64,000 nucleotides of DNA from Leptolyngbya sp. FACHB-321 (GCF_014695975.1 NZ_JACJPI010000012.1:98043-162042); one strand, 5' to 3'; shown: positions 1-9,722, numbered from the stretch's first letter. A program made the numbers and translations. Notes: generated by a model not told the origin, from the letters alone.

Positions 1-288
1 TCCGTGGCTACGCTGTAGATTGGTGTTCTTGATCGAGCAAACAAAACAACTGGGAGCAATGCTTTTGTCTAGCTTGATCCAGGAACAAACAATGAAGTTT
101 AACAAACTTTTGTTTCACTAATTTACAAGGCTAGCCTTAGCTAATTATTGCTTCAAAGCTAAATAACGCTCCAGTTTCTAACGAGCAAGCTTTTCTACCG
201 TTTGGCAGGGGCTTCCACTTGAAAAAATTTTTACGCTTCTTGTATAGCAACCCTCACTTCCATCTCTTTAAATCTCACCTTAAATAAT
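1..288. other. Upstream region of baeRF gene, no gene seen
   Basis: AT-rich leader region before the first gene. I see no open reading frame with coding character, no tRNA and no convincing Shine-Dalgarno just before the ATG at 289. It presumably carries the promoter of the baeRF gene, but no clear -10/-35 pair can be defended. Confidence 0.4.
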
Positions 289-1443
289 ATGAGCCTCCTT
301 TCGATCGAAGAACTGAAAGAACTTGTAGAGCAGCCGCAGGGATTGTGTGTATCGATTTATATGCCAACTGCACAGCTTGGTTCAGAAACGCAGCAAAATT
401 CTGTCCGCTTCAAGAATCTCATTCGGCAGGCGGAAGCAGAGTTAGAAAAATATGAATCACGTCCGACTAATTTAGGTCATTTTCTTGAGCCTGCTATCCA
501 GTTAGATGAAGATGACTTTTGGCAGCATCAAAGTGCAGGTTTAGCATTGTTCATCTCAGAAGGATTCTTCCGCTTCTATCGTGTGCCGATCGATATGATT
601 GAACTGGTAGTTGTAAGCGATCGCTTTCATCTCAAGCCATTACTTCCATTACTAAGCGGAGATGATCGCTACTATATTCTCACGCTTGGTCAGCGCGATG
701 TGCGTCTTTTAGAAGGCAATCGCTACGGCATCACTCGTGAAGTGGAAATCGAGGGCTTGCCGCAGAACATGGATGATGCCTTGCAGTATGACGAAACGGC
801 GAAGGATGAACAGCGGCGACAGGGTGGTGGTGCAGGTCGTGCTGCCCTACAGGCTGGCTCGTATCATGGACAGGGCGGCGAGCGCGAAAATGTCAAAGAG
901 GATTTGCTGCAATATTTCCAATTAGTAGATAAAGCACTGCACGACTTTTTCCGTAATCGCCATGCACCACTTGTTCTAGCTGGCGTTAATTATTTGCTGC
1001 CGATTTATCACGAGGCAAATACCTACAATTTCATTGTGGAAGAAGGCATTCAACACAACACAAAGGAGCAAACAGCGCAAGAACTTCATGCCGAAGCGTG
1101 GGCGATCGTGGAGCCACTATTTGAGGCAAACCAGCAAAAAGCGATCGATTACTATCATGAGTCGATCGCTGCTGGTAAAGGCTCAAATGACTTGAACGAA
1201 GTCATTCAAGGCGCTTTTTATGGTCGTGTTGAACAGCTTTTTGTTCCCGTCGGTGTGCAAAAATGGGGTCATTTTGATCCAGATTCAATGGAGCTTGAAA
1301 TGCATAATGAGGCTCAACTGGGTGATGAAGATTTGCTGAATGCAGCAGCGATTCAAACGATCTTTCATGGAGGAACAGTGTATGCCGTAGAACCAGAAAA
1401 AGTGCCAGACAATACGCCTGTTGCCGCAGTCTTTCGCTACTAA
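289..1443 (+). CDS. baeRF-family (bacterial archaeo-eukaryotic release factor-like) protein
   Basis: A 384-residue soluble protein that I assign to the bacterial eRF1-like 'baeRF' superfamily, from the opening SLLSIEELKEL, the CVSIYMPT strand near residue 20 and the SGLALF and DRFHLKPLL strands that form the first half. Around residues 173-200 there is a glycine-rich loop (QGGGAGRAALQ followed by HGQGGE), then a helix ending in KEDLLQYF and the C-terminal alpha/beta domain. Members of this family have been proposed, from comparative genomics, to act in ribosome rescue or translation quality control; no activity can be proved here. The gene stands alone, with a strong terminator about 107 nt beyond its stop. 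No clear Shine-Dalgarno is visible before the ATG. Family assignment is fairly secure; function is inference. Confidence 0.8.
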   Translation: MSLLSIEELKELVEQPQGLCVSIYMPTAQLGSETQQNSVRFKNLIRQAEAELEKYESRPTNLGHFLEPAIQLDEDDFWQHQSAGLALFISEGFFRFYRVPIDMIELVVVSDRFHLKPLLPLLSGDDRYYILTLGQRDVRLLEGNRYGITREVEIEGLPQNMDDALQYDETAKDEQRRQGGGAGRAALQAGSYHGQGGERENVKEDLLQYFQLVDKALHDFFRNRHAPLVLAGVNYLLPIYHEANTYNFIVEEGIQHNTKEQTAQELHAEAWAIVEPLFEANQQKAIDYYHESIAAGKGSNDLNEVIQGAFYGRVEQLFVPVGVQKWGHFDPDSMELEMHNEAQLGDEDLLNAAAIQTIFHGGTVYAVEPEKVPDNTPVAAVFRY

Positions 1444-1549
1444 CTGCGCATTGTCTAGGTAAGACTAAATGTCTGAACAATCCAGGAGCTTTCAATTGCT
1501 TCATTGAGCCTCGAACTCAACTGGAAACAAATAGCTTTAGTCGCAATCG

Positions 1550-1588
1550 CCGGGATGAGAATTTTCTTATCCCGGTACGTTATTTTTT
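1550..1588 (+). terminator. Rho-independent terminator after baeRF gene
   Basis: CCGGGAT at 1550-1556 pairs perfectly with ATCCCGG at 1569-1575. The stem extends inward through GAGA/TTCT (with one G-U pair) to a four-base loop, giving about 11 pairs. A T-rich run (TTATTTTTT) ends at 1588. It fits as the transcription end of the gene that stops at 1443. Confidence 0.75.
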
Positions 1589-1748
1589 GGAGGCGATGAA
1601 GCCGTAGTTTAAAGAATGTTTGGAAATACGAAAATTTTCATCTCCTGTACCAGCCTCAATTCAAGGTGTGGTAAAAAATCTAAATTGATAGGTACGAAGA
1701 AAGATAGCAGCCTAACTGTACTTAATAGAAGGAAATAGACTGGTAAAA

Positions 1749-2097
1749 TCATGAGTAATCTGCTACAGATGAGCCAGGAAGGTAGCTAGAATCTAACGTG
1801 GCTGAGATGGTGTAAGGGCATGATCGCGGGAAGGTTTCAGAAGGGAGATCGGCTTTGGCGATCGCTTGTTCAACCGTATCTGCATAGCATTCTTCAAAGA
1901 TTTCTTCCAGATGACAACCAGATTGCTTTTCAGACTTCGGCTTCACTTCGTCCCATCGTTTCGATTTCATTGATCAGATTTTCCCAGTCAATGTTGGCAT
2001 AATCCTGCGCCTTCAACTGTGCGACTGTCGTTTCAATCCACTGCAAAAAGTCTGTCTCTTAGGGGTCCTTACGACTCGCTTTGATTTCTGTTGTCAT
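1749..2097 (-). pseudogene. Broken DUF29 gene (nonsense codon, frameshift and internal deletion)
   Basis: Reading the minus strand from the ATG at 2097 gives MTTEIKASRKDP, then a TAA stop, then ETDFLQWIETTVAQLKAQ and continuing through NLINEIETMGRSE, which is the N-terminal signature of cyanobacterial DUF29 proteins. A second stop follows, and the C-terminal DUF29 signature (LEEIFEECYADTVEQAI, then LPSETFPRSCPYTI) continues in a different frame down to 1749. The central part of the family (normally about 140-150 residues in all) is missing between the two blocks. DUF29 proteins are small proteins of unknown function that occur in many copies in cyanobacteria. At least two lesions plus a deletion make it a clear pseudogene. 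Confidence 0.8.
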
Positions 2098-2147
2098 GCG
2101 GTTTCCTCTCAACATCTTAGTTGCGTGACAGAATGCTTGCTTACACT

Positions 2148-3542
2148 TTAAAACTCCACATCTAGCGGCGCGCGCGGGAAGGGAATTACGTCACGGATAT
2201 TGCCCATGCCTGTCATAAACTGAACCAGACGCTCGAAGCCTAGACCAAAACCTGCATGAGGCACTGTGCCATAGCGACGGAGATCCAGATACCACCAGTA
2301 TTCTGCTAGATCAAGCCTCTGTGCCTGAATGCGGCGTTCCAAGACATCCAGGCGTTCTTCACGCTGGGAGCCGCCGATAATTTCACCGATTTTGGGTGCA
2401 AGGATATCCATTGCCCGGACGGTATTCTCGTCGTCATTGAGCCGCATATAGAAGGCTTTGATTTTGGCGGGATAGTCAGTGACGATCGTCGGTTTTTTGA
2501 AATGCTCTTCTGCGAGATAGCGTTCGTGTTCCGATTGCAAATCTAGACCCCATTCAACGGGATACTCAAACGTTTTGCTGGACTTTTCGAGCAGCGCGAT
2601 CGCCTCTGTATAAGTCACTCGCGCAAATTCATTGTTAATAATATTGTCGGCAGTTTCCAGCACCGATTGATCAATGCGCTGGTTGAAGAATTCCATGTCT
2701 TCCGGGCAGCTTTCTAGCACAAATTTGAAGATGTACTTCAGAAAAGCTTCTGCTAGATCCATATCGCCTTCGAGGTCACAAAACGCCATCTCCGGCTCAA
2801 CCATCCAGAATTCTGCCAAGTGGCGTGAGGTGTTGGAGTTCTCGGCGCGAAACGTGGGACCAAAGGTGTAAACGTTGCTAAACGCCATTGCCATAATTTC
2901 GGCTTCTAGCTGACCGCTGACAGTGAGGTAAGTATGTTTGCCGAAAAAGTCTTTGCTAAAGTCGGCTTTCTGGTCGGCTGTGACAGGCACTTTGTTGAGG
3001 TCGAAGCCCGTCACAGTAAACATTTCGCCCGCCCCTTCGCAGTCGCTGGCGCTAATGATCGGCGTATGCACCCACAAAAATCCACGCTCTTGAAAGAACT
3101 GGTGAATAGCAGTTGAAGCCGCATTACGGACGCGAAACACGGCGCTGAGGGTGTTGGTACGCGATCGCAAATGCCCAATCTCCCGCAAAAATTCAAACGA
3201 ATGCCGCTTTTTCTGCAAGGGATAGGTTTCTGGATCAGCTTCCCCATAAACGACGATGGACTCTGCCTTCAATTCAATCCGCTGCCCCTTTGCAGGTGAT
3301 TCGACTAACGTGCCAGCAATTTCGATCGATGCACCCGTACTAACTCGCTTGATTGTCTCGGCATAGCCTGGAACATCCTGATTGACTACAACCTGAAGCC
3401 CTGCCATGGAGGAACCGTCGTTGACTTCCACAAAGCTGAATTCTTTTTGCTCACGCTTCGTCCGCACCCATCCCTTGATTGTGACGGTTTCGGCAGGTTG
3501 CCCGTGGCGGAGGAGGTCTACAATGCGTCGAGTCATGGTCAT
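2148..3542 (-). CDS. asnS: Asparaginyl-tRNA synthetase
   Basis: Class IIb aminoacyl-tRNA synthetase charging tRNA-Asn, about 464 residues, the usual length. It has the N-terminal OB-fold anticodon-binding domain ([11 protein letters not shown], then FVEVNDGSS) and the class II catalytic core: motif 1 around [27 protein letters not shown], motif 2 in [25 protein letters not shown], and motif 3 near the end in [27 protein letters not shown]. The terminal 'PRAPL' tail is typical of AsnRS. The reading frame stays open upstream to 3581, but those extra residues ([12 protein letters not shown]) are encoded by a low-complexity heptamer repeat, so I take the ATG at 3542 or 3536 as the start. The gene is monocistronic in this window. 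Confidence 0.95.
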   Translation of the reverse strand: MTMTRRIVDLLRHGQPAETVTIKGWVRTKREQKEFSFVEVNDGSSMAGLQVVVNQDVPGYAETIKRVSTGASIEIAGTLVESPAKGQRIELKAESIVVYGEADPETYPLQKKRHSFEFLREIGHLRSRTNTLSAVFRVRNAASTAIHQFFQERGFLWVHTPIISASDCEGAGEMFTVTGFDLNKVPVTADQKADFSKDFFGKHTYLTVSGQLEAEIMAMAFSNVYTFGPTFRAENSNTSRHLAEFWMVEPEMAFCDLEGDMDLAEAFLKYIFKFVLESCPEDMEFFNQRIDQSVLETADNIINNEFARVTYTEAIALLEKSSKTFEYPVEWGLDLQSEHERYLAEEHFKKPTIVTDYPAKIKAFYMRLNDDENTVRAMDILAPKIGEIIGGSQREERLDVLERRIQAQRLDLAEYWWYLDLRRYGTVPHAGFGLGFERLVQFMTGMGNIRDVIPFPRAPLDVEF

Positions 3543-3547
3543 AAAAA

Positions 3548-3568
3548 AGGGAGTAGGGAGTGGGAGGC
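3548..3568. repeat. STRR-like heptamer tract just upstream of asnS
   Basis: Read on the minus strand this is a short run of ACTCCCY-type heptamers directly before the asnS start. It falsely extends the asnS reading frame by 13 residues. The same heptamer recurs inside metH. Confidence 0.6.
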
Positions 3569-3684
3569 AATAGCGCTGCATTTGAGTGTAGCAAAGTGCT
3601 TCACAAAGGTTAGATCCTTTTAAACCAGACGTATCGCTGTCTGATCGCCTTTTGCAGAAAGTTTGTATCGGTCGAAAGCCAACT

Positions 3685-4131
3685 ATGCCTACATTGATTC
3701 ATCGTCGCGTCGAGGCGGCACGAGCAGGAACCAACCCAGCGGTCATCTGTTGCGTGCCGTCAGGTTGGTTAGTTTTAGGAGATGTACAATTTCTGCGCGG
3801 TTACTCATTGCTGCTACCTGATCCAGTTGTCCCAGATTTGAATGCACTGGATGAGTCGGGGCGATCGCAATTCCTGCACGATATGGCAGTTTTGGGCGAT
3901 GCACTACTGGAGGTCACTAATGCCTATCGTATCAACTACCAAATTTTGGGCAATTTGGAGCCAGCCCTCCATGCTCATGTGTTTCCCAGGTATTTGATGG
4001 AGCCTGAGCAGTACCGCACCTCGCTGCCCCAGTCGTATGAGCCAGAGTATCGACAGTCCATCCCGTTCGATGAGGAGCGCGATCGTCCATTGATGAAGGC
4101 CATTAGGAAAGCAGTTCAGCGTCGTTTGTGA
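3685..4131 (+). CDS. HIT-like (histidine triad) family protein
   Basis: About 148 residues. The central motif LHAHVFPRY matches the HIT family active-site strand, in which the usual form is H-x-H-x-H-x-x. Here the second and third histidines are kept and the first is replaced by Ala, as in a divergent branch. HIT enzymes hydrolyse or transfer nucleotidyl groups on substrates such as dinucleoside polyphosphates and AMP-conjugates; the substrate here is unknown. Other family-like segments are [22 protein letters not shown] (family beta hairpin) and [11 protein letters not shown] start at the ATG at 3685 because upstream residues are unlike the family. It lies divergent from asnS. Confidence 0.75.
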   Translation: MPTLIHRRVEAARAGTNPAVICCVPSGWLVLGDVQFLRGYSLLLPDPVVPDLNALDESGRSQFLHDMAVLGDALLEVTNAYRINYQILGNLEPALHAHVFPRYLMEPEQYRTSLPQSYEPEYRQSIPFDEERDRPLMKAIRKAVQRRL

Positions 4132-4202
4132 TACGAGCAGCAGCACCTAGCCTGCAAGCTACAGTGTGATACTCTACATGTGAAAATTTCAGCAACCGCA
4201 CG

Positions 4203-4727
4203 ATGCGTCGGATCATTCTTTTCATTGCTGCAAGCCTAGATGGCTATATCGCCCGCCCCTCTGGCGAAGTCGATTGGCTATTCACAGACCAAGACTACGG
4301 CTACACAGAGTTTCTGGCTAGCGTTGACACCGTCCTTATGGGGCGAAAAACTTACGAGCAAGTGTTAACGTTTGGCGAGTTTCCTTATCAAGAGAAGCAG
4401 AGCTATGTTTTCTCGCACAATCCTGGCTTTGATGCGTCGCCTTACGCTGAAACAGTCCGTACAGACATCAAAGCCTTTGTGGAGACACTCTGCCAAAGCA
4501 ATGGCAAAGACATCTGGCTACTTGGTGGAGCCGCACTAATCTACCCGTTCCTAAAGCATGAGCTATTAGACGAACTCATTCTTTCTGTCCATCCCATCTT
4601 GCTCGGTAGCGGTATACCGTTATTTAGCGAAACAGACCTGACAACGCCTCTTCAATGCCTTGCCAGCCACTGCTACGATTCAGGGCTAGTGCAAATGAAG
4701 TATCAATTGCTTAAGCGAGGAGGCTAA
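4203..4727 (+). CDS. RibD C-terminal / dihydrofolate reductase-like protein
   Basis: A 174-residue protein of the small RibD-C/DHFR-like family (YwjB/YyaP type). It begins MRRIILFIAASLDGYIARPSGEVDWL, the classic first strand and loop, then has the VLMGRKTYEQ helix for NADPH binding, IWLLGGAALIYPFL (GG-containing cofactor loop) and ELILSVHPILLGSGIPLF near the end. The fold binds NADPH and reduces pterin- or pyrimidine-type substrates in known relatives, but stand-alone members seldom have known substrates. It is 71 nt downstream of the HIT gene on the same strand and may be co-transcribed. Confidence 0.85.
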   Translation: MRRIILFIAASLDGYIARPSGEVDWLFTDQDYGYTEFLASVDTVLMGRKTYEQVLTFGEFPYQEKQSYVFSHNPGFDASPYAETVRTDIKAFVETLCQSNGKDIWLLGGAALIYPFLKHELLDELILSVHPILLGSGIPLFSETDLTTPLQCLASHCYDSGLVQMKYQLLKRGG

Positions 4728-4816
4728 AAGAACACTCGCGCCTTACTGGAGAAGCGCAACAGTATGACGTCTGAACCTCAAAGTTGAATTTCAAAATGGC
4801 TGTGATCGTTCAGGCT

Positions 4817-5059
4817 CTAACGATAATCCAGTTCCGTCTGGGTCTTTTCAAAGTTAGACGGGTCATACAGATAACGGACAATCTCCTCTTCCAGACGGTG
4901 AATCAAATATGGCTCCAGGCTGCTGGAATGTCTGAGCGAAGCCAAGTAGCCATCCACGTAAAGGCGTAGGTCGTCAAAGCGATAACCCCGATTCCAGAGA
5001 TCGACTAAGGCATCGCTAAGTTTCTGGTAGTAGCGGATGGTGGGGGTGTCCTGCAACAT
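4817..5059 (-). CDS. Conserved small cyanobacterial protein (DUF6761-like)
   Basis: Eighty residues, soluble and mostly helical: MLQDTPTIRYYQKLSDAL, then LWNRGYRFDDLRLYVDGYLASLRHS and LIHRLEEEIVRYLYDPSNFE. I recognise this as a short protein widely conserved among cyanobacteria, which I believe is called DUF6761; the function is unknown. It is transcribed alone and faces the reductase gene at 4203 convergently. Confidence 0.75.
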   Translation of the reverse strand: MLQDTPTIRYYQKLSDALVDLWNRGYRFDDLRLYVDGYLASLRHSSSLEPYLIHRLEEEIVRYLYDPSNFEKTQTELDYR

Positions 5060-5413
5060 AATTCGCGTTAAGGTGACTAAGTTAACAGCTCGGACTCAAG
5101 AGGGCAGTGATCCACCAGGAGGTTAAAAATGGGTGCTAACGCAAAACCATGGACCCCGAACCACTCGCCTTAAATAAAACTGCTATCTATACTCATTTTA
5201 ACTTTAATGAATAAAGTTCTTGCTCCTTCCTGAGACTGTAACGTATAAAACTTTTTTGGTTGTCTGTAATTTGCCCGACACGCCGGGCAGCAATTTCGTA
5301 GAGCCTCCCCATATTCTCTAGAACGTTGAATGGATAGGGGTAGCGCCGATTACAAACCTGGAGTGAAGGCTCTGATAGGTTTATACTCACAACCTTTGAG
5401 GAATGTAGCCTCC
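5060..5413. other. Intergenic region between DUF6761-like gene and response regulator
   Basis: About 350 bases between divergent genes, presumably holding both promoters. Long open frames cross it on both strands but do not look like protein families. A GAGG at about 5397 precedes the preferred GTG start of the regulator. Nothing else is recognised. Confidence 0.4.
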
Positions 5414-6196
5414 GTGGGAGCTTTTTGTATTCAAATTGTCGAGGCAAATCCGCATCTGCGCTCGCTACTGGGGTGGCATTTGCAGCAGGCTGGTTATTGG
5501 GTACATCAATCGGCTGACCTCCACCAGGCAAGAGATACATTTCAGCATCGTCAACCCACACTGGTTATTTTGGACTCAGAGCTGCCTGACGGCAGTGGCA
5601 TTGAGTTTTGCCGCTGGCTTCAGCAACAGCACCAGTCACTCATTCTGATGCTGTCTGCTCGGAGTACAGAAACTGACATTGTTGAGGGTTTACGAGCCGG
5701 AGCTGACGATTATCTAACCAAGCCCTTTGGGATGCAGGAATTTCTTGCCAGAGTCGATGCCTTGACCCGACGCAGCAAAGCACCTGCTCCGCCAGCCTCG
5801 CTGGACTACGGTGACCTCAAGATTGACCTGGTACATCGCCGCGTGCGGTTTAAGGGTGATCTGGTCGAACTGACGCCGCAGGAGTTTAGCTTGCTCTATG
5901 TGCTAGCTCAAGTCGGTGGCATGCCTCTTACTCGACTAGAATTACTGCGACGAGCTTGGCCCGATGCGATCGATAATCCCCGCACCGTTGATACCCATAT
6001 CCTGTCGCTCCGCAAAAAAATCGAAACGGATCCCCGTCAGCCCAACTTGATTCAAACTGTTCGCAATGTGGGGTATCGGTTTAATCTAGAGTCTCTGATA
6101 GCAGCGACCCCTCAGCCCGTTGATTATCCACCTCATCGAAAAGCCGTGGCGCGAGCGTCGGTTCGCACAATGGTAAGCGAACGCGGGAGGAGTTAG
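5414..6196 (+). CDS. OmpR/PhoB-family response regulator
   Basis: DNA-binding two-component regulator of about 260 residues. The receiver domain has the acceptor Asp in LVILDSELPDGSGIEF, the conserved Thr/Ser-containing strand LILMLSAR and Lys in DDYLTKPF. The C-terminal winged helix (LTPQEFSLLYVLAQ, then NPRTVDTHILSLRKKIE and VRNVGYRFN) is of the Trans_Reg_C type. The frame is open from an ATG at 5330, but the family N-terminus begins right around the GTG at 5414 (then CIQIVEANPHLRSLL), which also has a GAGG upstream. No kinase is adjacent, so it is an orphan in this window. It resembles a conserved cyanobacterial OmpR-type regulator, but I cannot name it safely. A 40-residue tail past the winged helix is rich in basic residues. 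Confidence 0.88.
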   Translation: MGAFCIQIVEANPHLRSLLGWHLQQAGYWVHQSADLHQARDTFQHRQPTLVILDSELPDGSGIEFCRWLQQQHQSLILMLSARSTETDIVEGLRAGADDYLTKPFGMQEFLARVDALTRRSKAPAPPASLDYGDLKIDLVHRRVRFKGDLVELTPQEFSLLYVLAQVGGMPLTRLELLRRAWPDAIDNPRTVDTHILSLRKKIETDPRQPNLIQTVRNVGYRFNLESLIAATPQPVDYPPHRKAVARASVRTMVSERGRS

Positions 6197-6262
6197 GGAA
6201 AAGGATGAAGGATGAGTTTTGAGTTTACTCGAGTGCTGATCGCACTTTTAGCCTTTCAGCCA

Positions 6263-7372
6263 TTAACTTAGAACTAGATTGTCTCGATGGACAACAGTTT
6301 CGGCACCGGGGTAGCCAAGGATGGTAGCGATCGCGTCCGATTGCTGCCCTTTGATTTGCTGGAGTTCCGTGCTGTGGTAGTTAACGATACCTCTGGCAAT
6401 TTCTAGCCCGGAGCGATCGCGCAGTAACACGGCTTCCTGGCTTTGGAACTCGCCTTCTACTCGCACGATCCCGGTAGCAAGGAGCGATCGTCCGGCGTTA
6501 CGAATCGCCTTGACAGCACCATCGTCCAGGTAGAGCGTGCCTGTAGGAATTAACCCATGAGCGATCCAACGTTTGCGAGCGCTGGCAGGACGAGGTTGAG
6601 GTTCAAACTGGGTGCCGATCGCCTCACCTTGCAAGATCTTTTCTAGGTTTCTGGGGTGTCGACCGTCAGTAATTACTGTACGCACCCCGGCACCAACTGC
6701 GATTTGGGCAGCGGCAATTTTTGTCGTCATGCCGCCAGTGCCCCACCGAGAGCCTCGATCTCCTACTTTGACCTGTAGCTCCTTCAGTTGTTCGATCCGG
6801 CTAATACGGCTGATCGGCTGTGCGTTAGGATCGCTGCGTGGGTCGGCTGAGTAAAGGCGATCGACATCCGTGAGTAAAAAGAGCCAGTCTGCCCGTACTA
6901 GATTAGCAACCAGTGCCGAAAGTGTATCGTTGTCGCCAAACTTCAGTTCATCCACAGCAACCGTATCGTTTTCATTAACAATGGGGATCACGCCAAGCTG
7001 AAGCAACTGCTGAAAGGTTCGCTCGACGTTGAGATAGCTATTGCGTTGCACAAGATCGCTGCGAGTCAGTAGCACCTGCGCGATCGGCTGCTGTAAAGAG
7101 GTAAAAAAATCGTCGTAGATGCGGATGAGCCGCCCCTGACCAACGGCTGCTACTGCTTGCTTGAGAGCGATTGTACGTGGACGTTCAGTCATCCCCAGCC
7201 TCGCGCAGCCCACTCCTACGGCACCAGAGGACACTAGAACGATCCGGTAGCCTCGCTGTCTAAGACTACTTAACACTTCCACAAGAGTAGCGATCGTTGC
7301 CAGTGCCAAAAGCCCGTTGGCTGGCTGAGTCAGGCTCGACGTACCAATTTTAACAACCAGGGTTTGGGGCAT
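6263..7372 (-). CDS. proB: Glutamate 5-kinase
   Basis: First enzyme of proline synthesis: phosphorylates L-glutamate with ATP to gamma-glutamyl phosphate, in the cytosol. The amino-acid-kinase domain shows [12 protein letters not shown] at the start, [32 protein letters not shown] and [15 protein letters not shown]-terminal PUA domain ([13 protein letters not shown] to LVLS) is present as in long ProB forms, total about 369 residues. I choose the ATG at 7372 ([10 protein letters not shown]); the open frame runs 14 residues further but those residues are not family-like. It faces the response regulator gene convergently. It is the most distal gene of a minus-strand run, separated from yqeG by 330 bases. 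Confidence 0.95.
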   Translation of the reverse strand: MPQTLVVKIGTSSLTQPANGLLALATIATLVEVLSSLRQRGYRIVLVSSGAVGVGCARLGMTERPRTIALKQAVAAVGQGRLIRIYDDFFTSLQQPIAQVLLTRSDLVQRNSYLNVERTFQQLLQLGVIPIVNENDTVAVDELKFGDNDTLSALVANLVRADWLFLLTDVDRLYSADPRSDPNAQPISRISRIEQLKELQVKVGDRGSRWGTGGMTTKIAAAQIAVGAGVRTVITDGRHPRNLEKILQGEAIGTQFEPQPRPASARKRWIAHGLIPTGTLYLDDGAVKAIRNAGRSLLATGIVRVEGEFQSQEAVLLRDRSGLEIARGIVNYHSTELQQIKGQQSDAIATILGYPGAETVVHRDNLVLS

Positions 7373-7702
7373 TGCTTCGAGTTGCGATCGCGTTAGAGTT
7401 TTTAGTCTAAGCAATCATCGCTTTAAAATGGCAAAGCGCCAGAATCCTTATGAGGTGGATCTAGCGCCTGCCAAATATTCACAGTCATTCATCGTTAGAG
7501 TCTTTATCTAAGCCGACTCCAGTACTATACTCATCAATTTAGCAGCCGTTTCTGTTGATCCCTGATTGCTTTAAGTTTTTCTTAAACATTGGCTTTACTA
7601 CAACTGACTCAGTGTTTTGTGTCTTTTCAGTGCCTCTGTAGCTACAGTTTTAACTGCTAAGCAGAACAGTGTATCAGACGGTTAGCCGTTCCCCTCTAGC
7701 AG
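7373..7702. other. Intergenic region between proB and yqeG, nothing recognised
   Basis: About 330 bases upstream of proB on the minus strand. There is no plausible ORF, tRNA or strong hairpin. It should contain the proB promoter if proB is not co-transcribed with yqeG. Confidence 0.4.
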
Positions 7703-8233
7703 TTACTTATCTGGCATATCTGGCAAGAAGGAGGCACCTAGCGCTTGCGAAAGCCGAACTTCGAGCGCATGAAGGGGCGATCGTTTGGCTGCTTCGTTAG
7801 GATTGACCATCGCCTCGACCAAAATGGTGAACAAACCAAGACGGTTGCCTGCCAAGACATCAGTAAAGAGACGATCGCCTACCATTGCCACTTGCTCTAT
7901 CGGTAGCCCCATTGCCTCTACAGCACGTCTCAGCTTACGACGAGACGGCTTGGCAGCACCAGTGATATAAGGTAAATCTAAGGTTTTAGCAATCCGTTGA
8001 ATGCGGTTCTCGCTAATGTTATTGCTTACAAGCCACAAGGTTGCTACCTGGCGGATTTCGTTTACCCAGGGTAGCAACTCTGCCGAAACCTCAGACATCC
8101 GAATGGGCACTAGAGTTTCGTCTACGTCAAGGACTAACCCCTTAAGCTGATGCTGTTGCAGCATTGCGGGTGTCAGTTTCAGGATCGGTCCGTGCAGGAT
8201 GAGATCAGGTTGAAGAAGTTTGCCCCAGGACAT
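7703..8233 (-). CDS. YqeG-family HAD IIIA phosphatase
   Basis: A 176-residue member of the haloacid dehalogenase superfamily, YqeG subfamily. Motif I is LDVDETLVP (nucleophile Asp and DxDxT pattern), motif II lies in WLVSNN, the Lys motif in AAKPSRRKL and motif III in VAMVGDRLFTDVLAGNRLG. Relatives are phosphatases; a plant and cyanobacterial relative acts on phosphatidylglycerophosphate, so a lipid phosphatase role is possible but unproven. It follows mltG on the same strand, with 132 bases between. Confidence 0.88.
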   Translation of the reverse strand: MSWGKLLQPDLILHGPILKLTPAMLQQHQLKGLVLDVDETLVPIRMSEVSAELLPWVNEIRQVATLWLVSNNISENRIQRIAKTLDLPYITGAAKPSRRKLRRAVEAMGLPIEQVAMVGDRLFTDVLAGNRLGLFTILVEAMVNPNEAAKRSPLHALEVRLSQALGASFLPDMPDK

Positions 8234-8313
8234 AAGTAAAAGTAGGAATGATGGGTTCTAAAAGCGTGAACCAACACATTGCTAACAGTAAAAGCCTGTA
8301 TCGTGTTGGTAGG

Positions 8314-8329
8314 CGGACAACCGTGTCCG
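8314..8329. repeat. Short perfect hairpin between mltG and yqeG
   Basis: CGGACA (8314-8319) and TGTCCG (8324-8329) form a 6-bp stem with a 4-base loop, in a GC-rich stretch within the 132-base gap. There is no T-run, so it is not a normal terminator; it could be an RNA processing or attenuation element, or chance. Confidence 0.35.
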
Positions 8330-8365
8330 GGTAGACTGCACTGCGAAAGGCGTCGATGGGTCCGC

Positions 8366-9457
8366 TTATTGAGCGTTGTTGGACTTGGTAGACTTGCGCT
8401 TGTCTTGAATAGTCGCTTGCGCTGCTTGATGCTCTGCCAGGGTGCGACTAAAAACATGGGTACCATCGTACCGCGCAACAAAGTAGAGAAAATCGGTGTC
8501 CTCTGGCTTCAAAGTCGCTTTAAGGCTGGCAAGACCAGGGCTAGCGATCGGCGTTGGCGGCAACCCTGTATTCAGGTAAGTATTATAGGCAGAAGGCGTA
8601 CGTACCTGATCCAAAGTGAGCGGCTGGTCTGGTGTTTGCTGAATGCCTAGCCCGTACTCAACCGTTGGGTCAGCACCGAGAGGAATATTCTTCTTTAGAC
8701 GGTTGACAAAGACACCGGCAATGCGGGGCCGTTCGTTAGCGATCACTGCTTCTTTCTCAACAATGCTAGCAAGCGTCACCCACTGGCTAAAGCTAAGGTC
8801 AGTTTGTTTTTGTCCTTGCTTGTAAAGGGGTAAGGCAACCTGCTCAAAGCGATCAAGCATCTGCTTTAAAATGGCTTCGGGTTCTACTGGTAGCCCCGAC
8901 ACATCATACGTGTCAGGATACAAAAAACCTTCTAAAAGCGGTAATCCAGGTTCGCTCTTGCTAGGCAACCAGGTGTACTGAGCAGTGGGAAAGCGCTCTA
9001 CAGCTGTAAGAAACGCTTGCGCTGAGAAAAAGCCTTCCTCCTCAAAATAAGCCGCCATTTGCCGGAGCGACCAACCTTCTGGAATGGTGTAGCCCAGACG
9101 AACCACCTCACCGTCCCAAATTTTGGTTGCGACTGACTCTAATGGTTCCGTCGGCGATAGCTGGTACACACCAGCTTTGAAGCCGCCGTCTGGTTCTTTA
9201 AACATGCGCCAGCGTGACCAAAGATCCCATGCGGTCGCTGAACGAATCACGCCAAGGGCCTGTAAATCTCTGCCAATTTCCTGGGCTGAGGTGCCTGGCG
9301 GAATGCGTAGTTTCACGGGTTTTGCTGTTGTTCCAGCAGCGACCGGGGGTGTATTGGCAGTTGTCCACCATAGCCAACCACGCCAGCCAACTGCACCAAT
9401 CGCTGCTATTAACAGCAGAGCGATCGCACCCTTGATCATGCCTTGAATTGCTTTCAT
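8366..9457 (-). CDS. mltG: Endolytic peptidoglycan transglycosylase MltG
   Basis: Membrane-anchored lytic transglycosylase of the YceG/MltG family that cuts nascent glycan strands and ends their elongation. About 363 residues: a single N-terminal membrane helix (GAIALLLIAAIGAVGWRGWLWW), a LysM-like region (LRIPPGTSAQEIGRDL) and the YceG catalytic domain with the Glu in TLASIVEKEAVI, plus VFVNRLKKNIPLGADPTVEYGLG and the TYLNTGLPPTPIASPG signature. The frame begins with a TTG at 9475, but the ATG at 9457 is a better start, placing MKAIQGMIKG before the membrane helix. It is in a minus-strand series after the DUF3727 gene (265-base gap). Confidence 0.95.
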   Translation of the reverse strand: MKAIQGMIKGAIALLLIAAIGAVGWRGWLWWTTANTPPVAAGTTAKPVKLRIPPGTSAQEIGRDLQALGVIRSATAWDLWSRWRMFKEPDGGFKAGVYQLSPTEPLESVATKIWDGEVVRLGYTIPEGWSLRQMAAYFEEEGFFSAQAFLTAVERFPTAQYTWLPSKSEPGLPLLEGFLYPDTYDVSGLPVEPEAILKQMLDRFEQVALPLYKQGQKQTDLSFSQWVTLASIVEKEAVIANERPRIAGVFVNRLKKNIPLGADPTVEYGLGIQQTPDQPLTLDQVRTPSAYNTYLNTGLPPTPIASPGLASLKATLKPEDTDFLYFVARYDGTHVFSRTLAEHQAAQATIQDKRKSTKSNNAQ

Positions 9458-9722
9458 GCTGTGTCGCTGGTTCAATCGATCGAGAATAAAGAGTTGCTAG
9501 TTGTTAGTAAGTAGCTTTCAGTAGCAGGGAGATTGCCAAGTATAGCTTTACCCTGTGGTAAGGGCAGGTTTTGCTAAAGTCTTGACATCCAGCCGTTAAC
9601 TTTGGTGCCAAAACTGCCCCTACAGGTATTTGTTTGTTAGAAAGCTCCTCGCGATTTCAGTAGCAAGATACTCTAGGAACTAACAGCCAACAACTACAAC
9701 ATAATAAGCACCTTCAAACAAG

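Noticed and set aside
5193..5561. 122-codon minus-strand frame opposite the response regulator start
   Set aside because: It overlaps the receiver domain in antisense and has no family-like segments; shadow of a real gene.
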